Assembly (NCBI RefSeq): GCF_014235845.1
Contig: NZ_JACJUQ010000007.1
Location: forward strand, 114,766-178,765
Source: Pontivivens nitratireducens
GTDB taxonomy: Bacteria; Pseudomonadota; Alphaproteobacteria; Rhodobacterales; Rhodobacteraceae
Length of the DNA: 64,000 nt
Reading direction: 5' to 3'
In this document: piece by piece, positions 1-10,605 of the stretch
Position numbering within the stretch: position 1 is the stretch's first letter
How the letters are laid out: every line of letters begins with the position of its first letter
Notes under the pieces: model-generated
Told to the model about the DNA's origin: nothing
Databases searched by the model: none
What the model saw: only the letters and a program-made list of their open reading frames with translations
Made by a program: the position numbers and the translations under genes

Positions 1-112
1 AACGCAGCCGGTCCGAGGGCATGAAACCCGCCGCCCGCGCAGCACCTGTCGCGGACCCCGAACCAACCAAGGCGGTTCTGGTCCCCGGCGCAACCTTCCG
101 CCGGGCCTTCAT
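1..112 (-). CDS. possible start of a gene running off the left edge
   Basis: An open minus-strand frame begins at an ATG (112-110) and stays open to the window edge, giving a basic, Ala/Gly-rich N-terminus (MKARRKVAPGTRTALVG...). A G-run sits directly before the ATG, closer than a normal ribosome binding site. The plus strand alternatively shows a stop codon at 22-24 that could end an upstream gene. I recognise no family. The rest of the gap up to polA (113-254) shows nothing else I can support. Confidence 0.25.
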   Translation of the reverse strand, partial: MKARRKVAPGTRTALVGSGSATGAARAAGFMPSDRLR

Positions 113-254
113 CCCCCGATCGTCATGAACGTCGGACATCCCGGCTTCACTTTGGTCAAATATCCCCGCCGAAGGCTCCTCGAAGCCCTCGCACCCCCTC
201 GCCTTCCCCGCGGCGATCCCCTAATCTGCGCGCCACAAATCGAAGGGGCACGAC

Positions 255-3056
255 ATGGCAATCGGCAAGGGACACCACCTGCATCTGATCGACGGATCGG
301 GGTTCATCTTCCGTGCGTTCCACGCCCTGCCGCCCCTGACGCGAAAATCCGACGGTCTGCCGGTCGGCGCGGTGTCGGGCTTTTGCAACATGCTGTTCAA
401 GATGCTGGAGGGCAACACGGGCCACGATGCGCCGACGCATCTGGCGGTGATCTTCGACCATTCGGCCAAGACGTTTCGCAATGACATCTACCCGCAATAC
501 AAGGCCCATCGCCCCCCGATGCCCGAGGATCTGCGCCCGCAAATCCCCCTGACGCGTGAGGCGACCCGCGCCTTCGGCATCTGCTGCATCGAGCAGGAGG
601 GGTGGGAGGCCGACGACCTGATCGCCACCTTCGCCGTTCAGGCCCGCGACGCGGGCGCGCGGGTCACCATCATCTCCTCCGACAAGGATCTGATGCAACT
701 GGTCGGCGGCGGGGTCGAGATGATGGACGGCATGAAGAACGTCACCATCGGGCCGGAGGAGGTCGAGGCAAAGTTCGGCGTCGGTCCCGACCGGGTGGTG
801 GACGTGCAGGCCCTGGCCGGCGACAGCGTCGACAACATCCCCGGCGCCCCCGGCATCGGCATCAAGACCGCGGCCCTGCTCATCAACGAATACGGCGATG
901 TCGAAAGCCTGCTGGCGCGGGCGGAGGAGATCAAGCAGCCCAAGCGCCGCCAATCCCTGATCGACAATGCCGAACAGATTCGCATTTCCAAACGCCTCGT
1001 CGCGCTGGAGCAACACGTTCCGGTCGAGGTCGGCATCGACGCGATGGAGGTGCAACCGCTCGACCCGGAAACCGTGCTGCCGTTTCTGGCCGAAATGGAA
1101 TTCCGCACGATCACCAACCGCGTCGCGGAAAAGCTGGGGGCCAAGGCACCGACCATCGACGACACGCCCGCGAACGCCCCCGCGATGGATGAGCCGGACA
1201 TGCCGCCCATCGACCCCTCGAAATACGAAATCGTGCGCGATACCGAGGCCTTGCAGATCTGGATCGACCGGATTCACGAGCGCGGCTACGTCGCGGTGGA
1301 CACAGAAACTACCGGTCTGGATGAGATGCGCGCCGATCTGGTCGGCATCTGCCTCAGCGTGGAGCCGGGTCAGGCGTGCTACATCCCGCTTGCCCATGTG
1401 AACGGCACCGGCGATCTGCTGGGCGGGGCCGAGAGGTCCGAGGGCCAGATGGATTTTGACCGGGCGCTGCAGATGCTCAAACCCGTCTTGGAGGATCCCG
1501 CGATCCTCAAGATCCTGCAAAACGCCAAATACGACATCAAGATCTTCGCCCGACTGGACGTCACCGTCGCCCCGATCGACGACACCATGCTGATTTCCTA
1601 TGCCCAACATGCCGGTCTGCACGGTCACGGGATGGACGCGCTCAGCGAACGCTATCTGGATCACAAGCCGATCCCGATCAAGGAGCTGATCGGCGCGGGC
1701 AAAAAGCAGATCACCTTCGATCAGGTCAAGATCGACGACGCGGCCCCCTATGCGGCCGAGGATGCCGACATCACCCTGCGCCTGTGGACCGCGCTGAAAC
1801 CCGGCCTGATCCCCTCACGCACCACGACGGTGTACGAGACGATGGAGCGGCCCCTCGTTCCCGTGCTGGCGCAGATGGAGCGGCACGGCATCAAGGTGGA
1901 CCGCGATCACCTCAGCCGCATGTCCAACAGCTTTGCACAGAAAATGGCCGGGCTGGAGCATGAGATTCATGAGCTTGCAGGCCGCAAGTTCAATGTCGGC
2001 TCTCCCAAGCAGCTGGGCGAGATCCTGTTTGACGAAATGGCAATCGAAGGCGGCAAAAAGGGCAAGACCGGGGCCTATGGCACCGGGGCCGATATCCTGG
2101 AAACCCTCGCCGCGCTGGGTCATGATCTGCCCGCACGGGTGCTGGACTGGCGGCAGGTGTCGAAGCTGAAATCGACCTATACCGATGCGTTGCAGGAACA
2201 TATCCACCCCGAAACCGGCCGGGTGCACACCTCCTATTCCATCGCGGGGGCCAATACCGGGCGTCTCGCCTCCACCGATCCGAACCTGCAAAACATCCCC
2301 GTGCGCACGGAGGAGGGCCGCCGCATCCGCGAGGCGTTCATCGCGGAGGAAGGCAATGTCCTCGTCTCGCTCGACTACAGTCAGATCGAGCTGCGCATCT
2401 TGGCCCATATCGCCGAAATCGACTCGCTGAAGCAGGCGTTCCGCGACGGGTTGGACATTCACGCGATGACCGCGTCCGAGATGTTCGGCGTGCCGCTGGA
2501 CCAGATGACGCCGGATGTGCGGCGTCAGGCCAAGGCGATCAACTTCGGTGTGATCTACGGCATCTCCGCCTTTGGCCTCGCCAACAATCTGCGCATCCCG
2601 CGTGAGGATGCGAAGGCCTTCATCGACCGGTATTTCGAGCGGTTCCCCGGCATCCAGAAATACATGGATGACACCAAGGCCTTCGCCAAGGAACACAAGC
2701 GCGTCGAAACCCTGTTCGGCCGGCGCATCCACACGCCGGAGATCGCGTCCTCCGGCCCGCGTGCGGGCTTTGCCTATCGCGCCGCGATCAACGCGCCCAT
2801 TCAGGGCACCGCCGCCGACATCATCCGCCGCGCAATGATCCGCGTGCCCGCCGCGATGCAGACGGCGAAACTGCCCGGCCGGATGCTGCTGCAAGTGCAC
2901 GACGAATTGCTGTTCGAGGTGCCACGGGACGCCGCCGACGATCTGATCGGCACGGTGCGCGACGTGATGGAGCACGCGCACCTGCCCGCCGTCGCACTGG
3001 ACGTGCCGCTGGTCGTCGATGGTGGCACGGGGGCGAACTGGGCGCAGGCGCACTAG
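255..3056 (+). CDS. polA: DNA polymerase I
   Basis: Repair and Okazaki-fragment-processing polymerase, 933 aa, the usual length for a three-domain PolA. The N-terminal 5'-3' exonuclease carries WEADDLIAT and IISSDKDLMQL, followed by the helix-hairpin-helix GDSVDNIPGAPGIGIKTA. The proofreading 3'-5' exonuclease looks intact: VAVDTETTGLD near residue 349 provides the catalytic Asp and Glu, followed by NAKYDIKIF and YAAEDADITL. The polymerase domain has motif A (LDYSQIELRILAH, about residue 705), motif B (RRQAKAINFGVIYGIS) and motif C (LLQVHDELLFEVP, about 882). The ATG is preceded by AAGGGG about 8 bases upstream. It stands alone, with no obvious operon partner. Identification is secure. Confidence 0.98.
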   Translation: MAIGKGHHLHLIDGSGFIFRAFHALPPLTRKSDGLPVGAVSGFCNMLFKMLEGNTGHDAPTHLAVIFDHSAKTFRNDIYPQYKAHRPPMPEDLRPQIPLTREATRAFGICCIEQEGWEADDLIATFAVQARDAGARVTIISSDKDLMQLVGGGVEMMDGMKNVTIGPEEVEAKFGVGPDRVVDVQALAGDSVDNIPGAPGIGIKTAALLINEYGDVESLLARAEEIKQPKRRQSLIDNAEQIRISKRLVALEQHVPVEVGIDAMEVQPLDPETVLPFLAEMEFRTITNRVAEKLGAKAPTIDDTPANAPAMDEPDMPPIDPSKYEIVRDTEALQIWIDRIHERGYVAVDTETTGLDEMRADLVGICLSVEPGQACYIPLAHVNGTGDLLGGAERSEGQMDFDRALQMLKPVLEDPAILKILQNAKYDIKIFARLDVTVAPIDDTMLISYAQHAGLHGHGMDALSERYLDHKPIPIKELIGAGKKQITFDQVKIDDAAPYAAEDADITLRLWTALKPGLIPSRTTTVYETMERPLVPVLAQMERHGIKVDRDHLSRMSNSFAQKMAGLEHEIHELAGRKFNVGSPKQLGEILFDEMAIEGGKKGKTGAYGTGADILETLAALGHDLPARVLDWRQVSKLKSTYTDALQEHIHPETGRVHTSYSIAGANTGRLASTDPNLQNIPVRTEEGRRIREAFIAEEGNVLVSLDYSQIELRILAHIAEIDSLKQAFRDGLDIHAMTASEMFGVPLDQMTPDVRRQAKAINFGVIYGISAFGLANNLRIPREDAKAFIDRYFERFPGIQKYMDDTKAFAKEHKRVETLFGRRIHTPEIASSGPRAGFAYRAAINAPIQGTAADIIRRAMIRVPAAMQTAKLPGRMLLQVHDELLFEVPRDAADDLIGTVRDVMEHAHLPAVALDVPLVVDGGTGANWAQAH

Positions 3057-3149
3057 CCGCAACGCACCTAGCGAATCAGCAGCTTGGCAAGTGATTCGCC
3101 GCATGGCAGACTGGTGTCGCGGGGCCTGCCCCCGCGATGGAGGTGTCCC

Positions 3150-3572
3150 ATGTCCGTGCAAAATGCCGCCGCCCAGTCCCCCGCCAGTGCAGAGGGCGAT
3201 CCGATCCCGATCCTCAGCGCCCCGGAATGCCACGCCTATCTGCTGCGCAATCCGCGTATCGCCAGCGCGCTGTGCTTCGTCCTGTGGGATCGCCACACGG
3301 CGCTGCCCTTCCTGTGCGGGGTAACCAACAGCATCGACCGGATGCTGGCGCAGTTGCGGATGGACACAGTGCGCGATGGCGCCATCGGGCTGATCCGCTT
3401 TCACCCCGAATTGCTGGAGTTCGTAATGGCGCAACCTCCGGGGTTTCTGGGAGTCAGCCTGTTTCCCTTCGACACGGTGGGGCAGGCGAAGGTCTGCGAG
3501 CATTCCATCGTCAGCGAATTCGGGCGGCGCGATGACGGCGGGCTGCTGCTCAACCGGCGGATCGAGCGGTAG
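3150..3572 (+). CDS. conserved-looking hypothetical protein, 140 aa
   Basis: I do not recognise the family. The ATG at 3150 is chosen because GGAGGTG lies just before it (3139-3145); an in-frame start 22 codons upstream lacks such a site. The product is small and soluble, with no signal peptide or membrane segment. The N-terminal ~20 residues look disordered (Ala/Gln/Pro/Ser), followed by a compact domain with hydrophobic stretches such as ASALCFVLWDRHTALPFLCG and a Phe/Pro-rich patch (PPGFLGVSLFPF). It lies about 95 bases after polA on the same strand and may be read with it, but function cannot be inferred. Confidence 0.6.
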   Translation: MSVQNAAAQSPASAEGDPIPILSAPECHAYLLRNPRIASALCFVLWDRHTALPFLCGVTNSIDRMLAQLRMDTVRDGAIGLIRFHPELLEFVMAQPPGFLGVSLFPFDTVGQAKVCEHSIVSEFGRRDDGGLLLNRRIER

Positions 3573-3819
3573 GCGGGCCAATAGAGTAACGCCGCGCGGG
3601 ATGGGACGGCGACACGATTTGTTTGATATTCTGCCCAGTCAACCCTGCGCGCCCCCCTGATCCAGACGGAGTGCCGCGAAAATTTCTGTTGCATTGCAGC
3701 GCACCCTCAGTGTGCACTTGCACTCGATATCGCATGGTCTAGAACCTGAGGTTGTGCCGTGGGGGCATGATTCACCGCGTTCATTACTGAATTGTCGCGA
3801 TCATAACCGGGGAATTTCC

Positions 3820-4872
3820 ATGTCCTTCGCAAGACTTTTTGCCATAGTCACCAGTATATTCGTGGCAGTCGCCCCCCCCGTCACGGCCGCGCCGCTGGAC
3901 GACGCGATTTCGCTCTGGCTCGACGATAACGACGCCGATGCGCTGCCGATGCTGTCTGAACTGGCGTCCTCCGGCGATGCCGATGCGCAGCTTCTGCTGG
4001 GTCAGATCGAGGCCACCCTGCCGCCGGGTGCCGGATCGGAGTTCATGACGGGCCTGTCCCGGCGTGAGCGGATCGACCTGCTACGCTCCCCCGGGGGATT
4101 GTCGGGCAAATCATGGCTGCGCGTGCGCGCGGATGAGGGCGATACCTTGGCCGCGGCGCTGCTGGCGTCACGTCTGCCGGATGCCGATATGGATGTGGTG
4201 CGCGCCCTGCTCGACGCGGGTGAGCGTGAGGCAGCGGAAAAGCTGGCGTGGGAGATCTTCGACCGGGGCCGCTGGAACGACATCTTTGCCCTGGCCCCTG
4301 ACGACCCCCTGCTGGAACAGCTCGATTTCGTTCTGTGGATGCGCGCCTACTTTGCGTCCCCACCCATGGGCGATCATTGGAAATGGCTGGACACGACGCC
4401 TGCGACCGGCCGGTCGGGCGGGATGATGATGATATCCCTCGTCGCACCAGTACTGGCCCCGCATCTGCGGCCCAGTGAGCAAATGCGCGAATACTCCATC
4501 GCGCAACGCGGCTTCCCGGCGGAGCTTGTGGCATCCGGCAACCTGCCGCGCGCGGCTGCCGTGATGGGCGGGCAGCTTGTCGGTGATGCGAATCTGGCAA
4601 CGGTCGAGGCCTATTGCGAGCAGATTTGCCCCGGCGAAGGCGGTCTTTGCGCCATGCAGGTGATCACGCAGGTTGGCGGTGCCGACAATATCAAGGCCGC
4701 CGACAGCCCGCTGGAGCGTCTGATCGCGCAGGACAGGTTCATGACCTCCGCCCGCGCGGTGGGCCAGTTGCGGCGCTGGATGGGCACGATAGGTGAAAAT
4801 TCGCTCGGCAATCACGACCTGATCTCCCAATGCGTGCGCGACGATATCCGCGAGGCCTCGGCCGGGCGGTAG
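3820..4872 (+). CDS. secreted hypothetical protein, 350 aa
   Basis: The start at ATG 3820 gives a clean signal peptide: MSFARLFAIV, then a hydrophobic core ending APPVTAA before the mature APLDDAISLWLDDND. The longer frame from 3694 would bury this signal. The mature N-terminal part resembles helical-repeat (Sel1/TPR-like) proteins: short Ala/Leu/Asp/Gly helices such as ALPMLSELASSGDADAQLLLG and DEGDTLAAALLASRLPDAD. The C-terminal part contains several Cys (AYCEQICPGEGGLCAMQ), consistent with disulphides in the periplasm. No catalytic motif is visible. It is probably periplasmic, possibly a scaffold; family unknown to me. Confidence 0.65.
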   Translation: MSFARLFAIVTSIFVAVAPPVTAAPLDDAISLWLDDNDADALPMLSELASSGDADAQLLLGQIEATLPPGAGSEFMTGLSRRERIDLLRSPGGLSGKSWLRVRADEGDTLAAALLASRLPDADMDVVRALLDAGEREAAEKLAWEIFDRGRWNDIFALAPDDPLLEQLDFVLWMRAYFASPPMGDHWKWLDTTPATGRSGGMMMISLVAPVLAPHLRPSEQMREYSIAQRGFPAELVASGNLPRAAAVMGGQLVGDANLATVEAYCEQICPGEGGLCAMQVITQVGGADNIKAADSPLERLIAQDRFMTSARAVGQLRRWMGTIGENSLGNHDLISQCVRDDIREASAGR

Positions 4873-5111
4873 CGGACAGCGCTCTGCGCAGGCGGCATCT
4901 TGCGCAGGGGCCCTTGCGGGCGTAGGTTCCGCGCATGTCGCAGCTGACCGCTCATATCCCGATCCTTGACGATCATGCCCGCCTGCCGTGGCGGTTCTTC
5001 GGTCTTGCGAAAACGCTGGAATCCCAACTGTGACGCGCTTGCGGTTTCGTGCGCGAAACCTGCTGACCGCGCTTTACCTACACCCATTTACCGATCCTTG
5101 AGGGACCCCCC

Positions 5112-6512
5112 ATGGCCAAGACCCTGTATGACAAGATCTGGGACGCGCATGTCGTCCACGAAGCTGACGATGGCACCTGCCTGCTGTATATCGACCGCCA
5201 CCTCGTGCATGAGGTGACCAGCCCCCAGGCCTTCGAAGGCCTGCGGTTGAACAATCGCACCGTGCGCGCGCCGGACAAGACCATCGCCGTGCCAGATCAC
5301 AACGTTCCCACGACGCTGGACCGCGCCAACGGCATCGAAAACCCGGAATCGAAGATTCAGGTCGATGCGCTGGACAAGAACGCCAAGGATTTCGGCATCC
5401 ACTACTATCCTGTCTCGGATGTGCGTCAGGGCATCGTGCACATCGTCGGGCCCGAGCAAGGCTGGACCCTGCCCGGCATGACCGTCGTGTGCGGTGACAG
5501 CCACACCGCCACGCACGGTGCGTTCGGTTCGCTGGCGCACGGCATCGGCACCTCGGAGGTGGAGCATGTGCTGGCGACCCAGACGCTGATCCAGAAGAAG
5601 TCCAAGAACATGAAGGTCGAGATCACGGGCCACCTGCGCCCCGGCGTCACGGCCAAGGACATCACAATGGCTGTCATCGGCGCGACCGGCACCGCAGGCG
5701 GCACCGGCTACGTCATCGAATATTGCGGCTCCGCCATCGAGGATCTGTCGATGGAGGGTCGCATGACCGTCTGCAACATGGCCATCGAGGGCGGCGCGCG
5801 CGCCGGTCTGATCGCACCGGATGAGAAGACATTCGCCTATTGCATGGGCCGCCCCCACGCCCCGAAAGGCGCCGCGTGGGAGGCCGCGCTGACCTACTGG
5901 AAAACCCTCAAGACCGATGAGGGTGCGCATTTCGACAAGGTTCTGACCATCAAGGGTGAGGACATCGCACCGCTGGTCACGTGGGGCACCTCGCCCGAGG
6001 ACGTTCTGCCGATCACCGCCACCGTGCCATCGCCCGACGACTATACCGGCGGCAAGGTCGAGGCCGTGCGCCGCTCGCTCGCCTATATGGGTCTGACACC
6101 GGGCCAGAAGCTCAGCGATGTGGCCATCGACACCGTCTTTATCGGATCATGCACCAATGGCCGGATCGAGGATCTGCGTGAGGTCGCGGCGATCATGAAG
6201 GGCAAGAAGGTCAAGGACGGTCTGCGCGCCATGATCGTTCCCGGCTCGGGCCTGGTCCGCGCCCAGGCGGAGGAAGAAGGCATTGCCGATATCCTCAAGG
6301 ATGCAGGCTTCGAATGGCGCATGGCGGGCTGTTCCATGTGCCTTGCCATGAACCCCGATCAGTTGAGCCCGGAGGAGCGTTGCGTGTCCACGTCGAACCG
6401 CAACTTCGAGGGGCGTCAGGGCCGCGGTGGACGCACCCACCTCGCCTCGCCCGCGATGGCGGCGGCTGCTGCGATCACCGGTCGTCTGACCGACGTGCGC
6501 GAATTGGGTTGA
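5112..6512 (+). CDS. leuC: 3-isopropylmalate dehydratase large subunit
   Basis: Large subunit of isopropylmalate isomerase (2- to 3-isopropylmalate, leucine synthesis), a cytoplasmic [4Fe-4S] aconitase-family enzyme acting as a heterodimer with LeuD. It is 466 aa, the normal bacterial length. Family signatures are [20 protein letters not shown] and the cluster ligands in [14 protein letters not shown] and the CSMC pair of [26 protein letters not shown] precedes the ATG. leuD follows after 10 bases, so the two are co-transcribed. Identification is secure. Confidence 0.98.
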   Translation: MAKTLYDKIWDAHVVHEADDGTCLLYIDRHLVHEVTSPQAFEGLRLNNRTVRAPDKTIAVPDHNVPTTLDRANGIENPESKIQVDALDKNAKDFGIHYYPVSDVRQGIVHIVGPEQGWTLPGMTVVCGDSHTATHGAFGSLAHGIGTSEVEHVLATQTLIQKKSKNMKVEITGHLRPGVTAKDITMAVIGATGTAGGTGYVIEYCGSAIEDLSMEGRMTVCNMAIEGGARAGLIAPDEKTFAYCMGRPHAPKGAAWEAALTYWKTLKTDEGAHFDKVLTIKGEDIAPLVTWGTSPEDVLPITATVPSPDDYTGGKVEAVRRSLAYMGLTPGQKLSDVAIDTVFIGSCTNGRIEDLREVAAIMKGKKVKDGLRAMIVPGSGLVRAQAEEEGIADILKDAGFEWRMAGCSMCLAMNPDQLSPEERCVSTSNRNFEGRQGRGGRTHLASPAMAAAAAITGRLTDVRELG

Positions 6513-6522
6513 GGAGAAGAAA

Positions 6523-7128
6523 ATGGAAAAGTTCACCACACTCGAAGGCGTCGCCGCGCCCATGCCGCTGGTCAATATCGACACCGACATGATCATCCCC
6601 AAGCAGTTCCTGAAGACGATCAAGCGGACCGGGCTGGGCAAGAACCTGTTCGACGAGATGCGCTATGACGCCCAGGGTCAGGAAATTCCCGACTTCGTGC
6701 TGAACCAGCCGGCCTATCGCGACGCAAAAATCCTCATCGCCGGCGATAATTTCGGCTGCGGGTCCAGCCGGGAGCACGCGCCCTGGGCGCTGGCCGATTT
6801 CGGGATCCGTTGCGTAATCTCCACATCCTTCGCGGACATCTTTTTCAACAACTGCTTCAAGAATGGCATTCTGCCAATCGTTCTGCCACAATCTGAAGTT
6901 GATAAGTTGATGGACGATGCAGCGCGCGGTGCGAACGCCGTGATCACGGTCGATCTGGAAAACCAGACGATCAGCGGTCCCGATGGAGGCACGATCTCCT
7001 TTGACGTGGAGCCGTTCCGCAAGCATTGTCTGCTCAACGGGCTCGACGATATCGGGCTGACCATGCAGAAGGCGGCGTCGATCGACGCCTTTGAGGCACA
7101 GTACAAGACCGCGGCTCCGTGGATCTAG
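6523..7128 (+). CDS. leuD: 3-isopropylmalate dehydratase small subunit
   Basis: Small (swivel-domain) subunit of isopropylmalate isomerase, 201 aa, typical length. The signature [15 protein letters not shown] is present, and the N-terminus [20 protein letters not shown] fits the family. GAGGAG stands before the ATG. It pairs with leuC 10 bases upstream; a membrane protein gene follows after 21 bases, suggesting a longer transcript running toward leuB. Confidence 0.97.
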   Translation: MEKFTTLEGVAAPMPLVNIDTDMIIPKQFLKTIKRTGLGKNLFDEMRYDAQGQEIPDFVLNQPAYRDAKILIAGDNFGCGSSREHAPWALADFGIRCVISTSFADIFFNNCFKNGILPIVLPQSEVDKLMDDAARGANAVITVDLENQTISGPDGGTISFDVEPFRKHCLLNGLDDIGLTMQKAASIDAFEAQYKTAAPWI

Positions 7129-7149
7129 TATGACAAGAGGGGACGCCGG

Positions 7150-7968
7150 ATGGCACATGCGAGGGCTGGTGTTGGGACCGTACTGACCAGATTGGTCTCA
7201 AGCCTGTCCCGGGCGTTCCTTGTTTTGGTGTTCATCGCGCTTCCGGCGTTCCTCCTGCCCGAAACCTCCCGGACCGGGCAGGAGATTTCGCTGATCATCG
7301 GCGCGCTGTTCGCCCTGTTCACGATGTTCGAATACGCGTCCTCGCATCCGGGATTGATAGATTTCAGGTTCGCGCCGCCCTATAACAGGTTCCGGTTCCT
7401 GACCTTCGCCGTGTTGATCGTGGCATTGGTGTTCCTGTGCCGGGCCGATTCCGGGGCGGACTCGTTTTCCGACGACTATCTGGCGCTGTCCGACCGGCTG
7501 GTGGAGATCTTCAGCGTACCGTTCAGCCCGGTGGTTCTGGCCGATACGCTGATCGGCGCGGGAATGAACCCGCTGGTCGAACGTGCAGCGGCGCTGAGCT
7601 TCACCATCGCGCTGATCTCCATCCTCTTTTTCGCGATCTATGTCTGGGTGTTTCGCTGGCCGGCGGAACGTGACAGCTTCAACCTGTGGATCAACCTGCC
7701 GACATTCGATCCGTCGGTCGGTCAGGATATCGCGTGGCGTCTGCGGCGGTCCGGCCTGTTGAGCATCATCGTCGCACTGGCCCTGCCCTATGCTGTCCTG
7801 TCCATCGCGTCGCGCAGCGGCGGATGGTTCGATCCCGCCGCGTTGGGCAATTATCAGTCTCTGGTCTGGTGCTGCGTCTTCTGGGCGTTCTTTCCCGTGG
7901 CCCTGTTCAATCGCGGCAGTGCGATGCTGAAAATCGCATGGCTGATCGACCGGGCGCGCACCGATTGA
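7150..7968 (+). CDS. polytopic membrane protein between leuD and leuB
   Basis: A 272 aa protein with about six hydrophobic segments, for example AFLVLVFIALPAFLL near residue 25, LIIGALFALFTMFEY near 50, FLTFAVLIVALVFLC near 88, FTIALISILFFAIYVWVF near 150, LLSIIVALALPYAVLSIA near 200 and LVWCCVFWAFFPVALF near 235. I do not recognise the family. It begins 21 bases after leuD and its stop overlaps the probable TTG start of the next gene by 3 bases, so it is translated with the neighbouring secreted hydrolase. Transport or anchoring is possible, but nothing in the sequence decides. Confidence 0.75.
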   Translation: MAHARAGVGTVLTRLVSSLSRAFLVLVFIALPAFLLPETSRTGQEISLIIGALFALFTMFEYASSHPGLIDFRFAPPYNRFRFLTFAVLIVALVFLCRADSGADSFSDDYLALSDRLVEIFSVPFSPVVLADTLIGAGMNPLVERAAALSFTIALISILFFAIYVWVFRWPAERDSFNLWINLPTFDPSVGQDIAWRLRRSGLLSIIVALALPYAVLSIASRSGGWFDPAALGNYQSLVWCCVFWAFFPVALFNRGSAMLKIAWLIDRARTD

Positions 7969-9062
7969 TCTTGCGGGTCGCCCTCGCGCTGTTCCTGTCG
8001 CTGACGGCCGCAGCACAGGCGGAGACGTTGCGCCTGGCGACCTACAATGTGGCCCTGTCCCGCGATTATGCCGGGCATCTGGTCCGGGATGTGGAACGCC
8101 GCGACCAACCGATCCTTCAGATCGCGGCGGTCCTGCGGCAGGTCGCGCCCGATATCGTCCTGCTGACGGAGATGGACCGTGATCCGCAGTTGCGTGCGCT
8201 GGCCGGTTTGCAGCAGATTCTCGCGGAACAGGGACTGATTTATCCGCACAGCTATGCCGGGCCCGTGAACGCTGGTGTGATGACGGGGCTGGATCTGGAC
8301 GGCGATGGCTGGGTGAATGACCCTGAGGACGCGCAGGGCTGGGGCAAATGGCCCGGTCATCGCGGCATGGCCTTGCTGAGCAGATATCCCATTGGGCCGG
8401 TGCGGACCTTTCGGCTGAGCCTGTGGGACGACGTTCCGGGCAGCATGATCCCGACGGGCGAACCTGCGCAGGTGCGCGCGATCCAGCGCCTCTCCTCCAA
8501 AAGCCATTGGGATATCGGGATCGCCTTGCCGCAAGGGGGGACGCTGCATGTTCTGGCCGCGCACCCGACCCCCCCGGTTTTCGACGGGGCGCAGGATCGC
8601 AACGGACGGCGCAACGCGGATGAGATCGCCTGGTTCAACCGCTATCTGGACGGGGAGGCGATGCGCGACGATGCGGGCGTGACCGCCCCGCTGGCACCGG
8701 GTCCGGTTGCCGTGCTGGCCGATCTGAACGCCGATCCGTTCGACGGGGAGGCACGGCGCGGTCCCCTGCGCACCCTGCTGGGACATCCGCGTCTGCAAGA
8801 CCCGGCACCGACCAGCCGCGGGGCGGTGATTGCGGGGGTCGGCGGTGCGAACGATGCGCATCTGGGGCCAGCGGATCAGGACACGGCGGACTGGCGCGAC
8901 AATCCGGGGCCGGGAAACCTGCGGGTGGATTACGTCCTGCCCGACGCGCGGTTGCGCGTCAGCGGCGCGGGCGTCTTCTGGCCCCCACCGGACGCGCCAT
9001 TGCATGAGGAGGCGATGGCCTCGGACCACCGGCTGGTCTGGGTCGATGTGGACCTGCCCTGA
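7965..9062 (+). CDS. secreted endonuclease/exonuclease/phosphatase-family protein
   Basis: An EEP-superfamily metal-dependent phosphodiesterase or phosphatase. The TTG at 7965, overlapping the stop of the preceding gene, is preferred because it gives [19 protein letters not shown], a textbook signal peptide cleaved before [10 protein letters not shown]; a TTG at 7971 would work equally. Fold motifs in order: [11 protein letters not shown] (metal-binding Asn), [14 protein letters not shown] (catalytic Glu), [14 protein letters not shown] (Asp-Leu-Asn) and the C-terminal [13 protein letters not shown] (Asp-His pair). About 365 aa. It is predicted periplasmic or extracellular; the substrate (nucleic acid, phospholipid or phytate-like) is unknown. 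It sits between leuD and leuB, unrelated to leucine synthesis by sequence. Confidence 0.85.
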   Translation: MILRVALALFLSLTAAAQAETLRLATYNVALSRDYAGHLVRDVERRDQPILQIAAVLRQVAPDIVLLTEMDRDPQLRALAGLQQILAEQGLIYPHSYAGPVNAGVMTGLDLDGDGWVNDPEDAQGWGKWPGHRGMALLSRYPIGPVRTFRLSLWDDVPGSMIPTGEPAQVRAIQRLSSKSHWDIGIALPQGGTLHVLAAHPTPPVFDGAQDRNGRRNADEIAWFNRYLDGEAMRDDAGVTAPLAPGPVAVLADLNADPFDGEARRGPLRTLLGHPRLQDPAPTSRGAVIAGVGGANDAHLGPADQDTADWRDNPGPGNLRVDYVLPDARLRVSGAGVFWPPPDAPLHEEAMASDHRLVWVDVDLP

Positions 9063-9154
9063 GGGCAGAGGCAGGCTTACTTCCACACCGCTCTCGCTTG
9101 ACTTTCCGCCCCTCTCAGCCCAACACGCAGAAGGCTTTCAGCAAGGAGACCGCC

Positions 9155-10264
9155 ATGAAAAATCCCTCCCTTCTCATTCTGGCCGGTGACGGCATCGGCC
9201 CGGAAGTCATGGAGCAGGTCCGGCGGATCATCGACTGGTACGCCGCGAACCGCGCGATGGCCTTCGACGTGTTCGAGGATCTGGTGGGCGGCGCGGCCTA
9301 TGATGCACACGGCACCCCCCTGACCGACGACACGATGGCCAAGGCGCAATCGGTGGATGCGGTTCTGTTGGGCGCGGTCGGCGGTCCGAAATACGACGAT
9401 CTGGATTTCTCCATCAAGCCGGAACGGGGTCTGCTGCGTCTGCGCAAGGAAATGGACCTGTTCTCGAACCTGCGCCCGGCGCAATGTTTCGACGCGCTGG
9501 CGGATTTCTCCTCGCTCAAGCGTGATATCGTGGCCGGTCTGGACATCATGATCGTGCGCGAACTGACCTCCGGTGTCTATTTCGGGGAGCCGCGCGGGAT
9601 CTTCGAGGAGGGGAACGAGCGTGTCGGCATCAACACGCAACGCTACACCACCTCCGAGATCATCCGTGTGGCCCGCTCCGCGTTCGAGCTGGCCCGCCGC
9701 CGTGACAGCCGCGTCTGCTCGATGGAAAAGGCCAACGTGATGGAAAGCGGCGTCCTGTGGCGCGAGGAAGTGCAAAAACTGCGCGACGCCGAATATCCCG
9801 ATATCGAGCTGACGCACATGTACGCCGATGCGGGCGCGATGCAGTTGTGCCGCTGGCCCAAGCAGTTCGACGTGATCGTCACCGACAACCTGTTCGGTGA
9901 CATCCTGTCCGACACGGCGGCGATGCTGACCGGCTCGCTGGGGATGCTGCCATCCGCGTCGCTGGGCGCACCGATGGAAAACGGCATGCCCAAGGCGCTG
10001 TACGAGCCTGTGCACGGCTCCGCCCCCGACATTGCGGGTCAGGGCAAGGCGAACCCGATCGCGTGCATCCTCAGCTTTGCCATGGCGCTACGCTACTCGT
10101 TCGATCAGGGCGAGGAAGCCGATCGGCTGGAGCAAGCGGTGGAGCGGACATTGCAGGGCGGTGCACGAACCCCCGACCTGATGGGCGAAGAGGGCGGCAC
10201 CCCGCTGAGCACCGCGGAAATGGGCGATGCGATTCTCTCCGAACTGGATGCCTCGCTGAACTGA
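9155..10264 (+). CDS. leuB: 3-isopropylmalate dehydrogenase
   Basis: NAD-dependent oxidative decarboxylation of 3-isopropylmalate, third step of leucine synthesis; cytoplasmic homodimer. It is 369 aa from ATG 9155, preceded by AAGGAG; the earlier in-frame ATG (9098) would add an unconserved 19-residue tail. Motifs: [37 protein letters not shown] (substrate Arg and Tyr), [20 protein letters not shown] (metal Asp residues) and [12 protein letters not shown] with [11 protein letters not shown] (NAD binding). It lies about 90 bases after the EEP gene and may belong to the same transcript as leuCD. Confidence 0.98.
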   Translation: MKNPSLLILAGDGIGPEVMEQVRRIIDWYAANRAMAFDVFEDLVGGAAYDAHGTPLTDDTMAKAQSVDAVLLGAVGGPKYDDLDFSIKPERGLLRLRKEMDLFSNLRPAQCFDALADFSSLKRDIVAGLDIMIVRELTSGVYFGEPRGIFEEGNERVGINTQRYTTSEIIRVARSAFELARRRDSRVCSMEKANVMESGVLWREEVQKLRDAEYPDIELTHMYADAGAMQLCRWPKQFDVIVTDNLFGDILSDTAAMLTGSLGMLPSASLGAPMENGMPKALYEPVHGSAPDIAGQGKANPIACILSFAMALRYSFDQGEEADRLEQAVERTLQGGARTPDLMGEEGGTPLSTAEMGDAILSELDASLN

Positions 10265-10296
10265 TCCGACATGCGGTGAGCATGCATTAAATCTGA

Positions 10297-10327
10297 CCGG
10301 AAGCCGTGTCGATGACAGGGCTTCCGG
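10297..10327 (+). terminator. stem-loop after leuB
   Basis: A 9-bp perfect stem (CCGGAAGCC / GGCTTCCGG) with a 13-base loop lies 33 bases after leuB. No T-tract follows on the plus strand, so rho-independent activity is uncertain. The rest of the 341-base gap to the DMT gene (10328-10605) is GC-rich; I see no supported gene or site there, though it must hold the promoter of the permease. Confidence 0.4.
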
Positions 10328-10605
10328 CCGAAACACCCCCACACCGGATCGGCAAATCGCGCCGCTCGTGTGATCCGAGCGGGCGATGCACCGGATGTTT
10401 CTGTCGCTGAACGCGCGACATGTTGCACGGGGAAACGGCGGGGGTTTTCGAACCGCTGGTGGACAGGTCCGCAACCCCCTGCCCCGCGCCCTCGTGCCCC
10501 CATGTCCTGCCAGCAGAACATGCCCGGTATGAGGCGATGATCCTTGCATCGACACCGATACTGTCCTTTCGATAGACGCTGAGCCACACGAGGGAGGCGC
10601 CAGAA

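Noticed and set aside
4935..5033. 32-residue ORF upstream of leuC (MSQLTAHIPILDDHARLPWR...)
   Set aside because: Not enriched in leucine enough for a leader, no clear ribosome site, and no other sign of translation.
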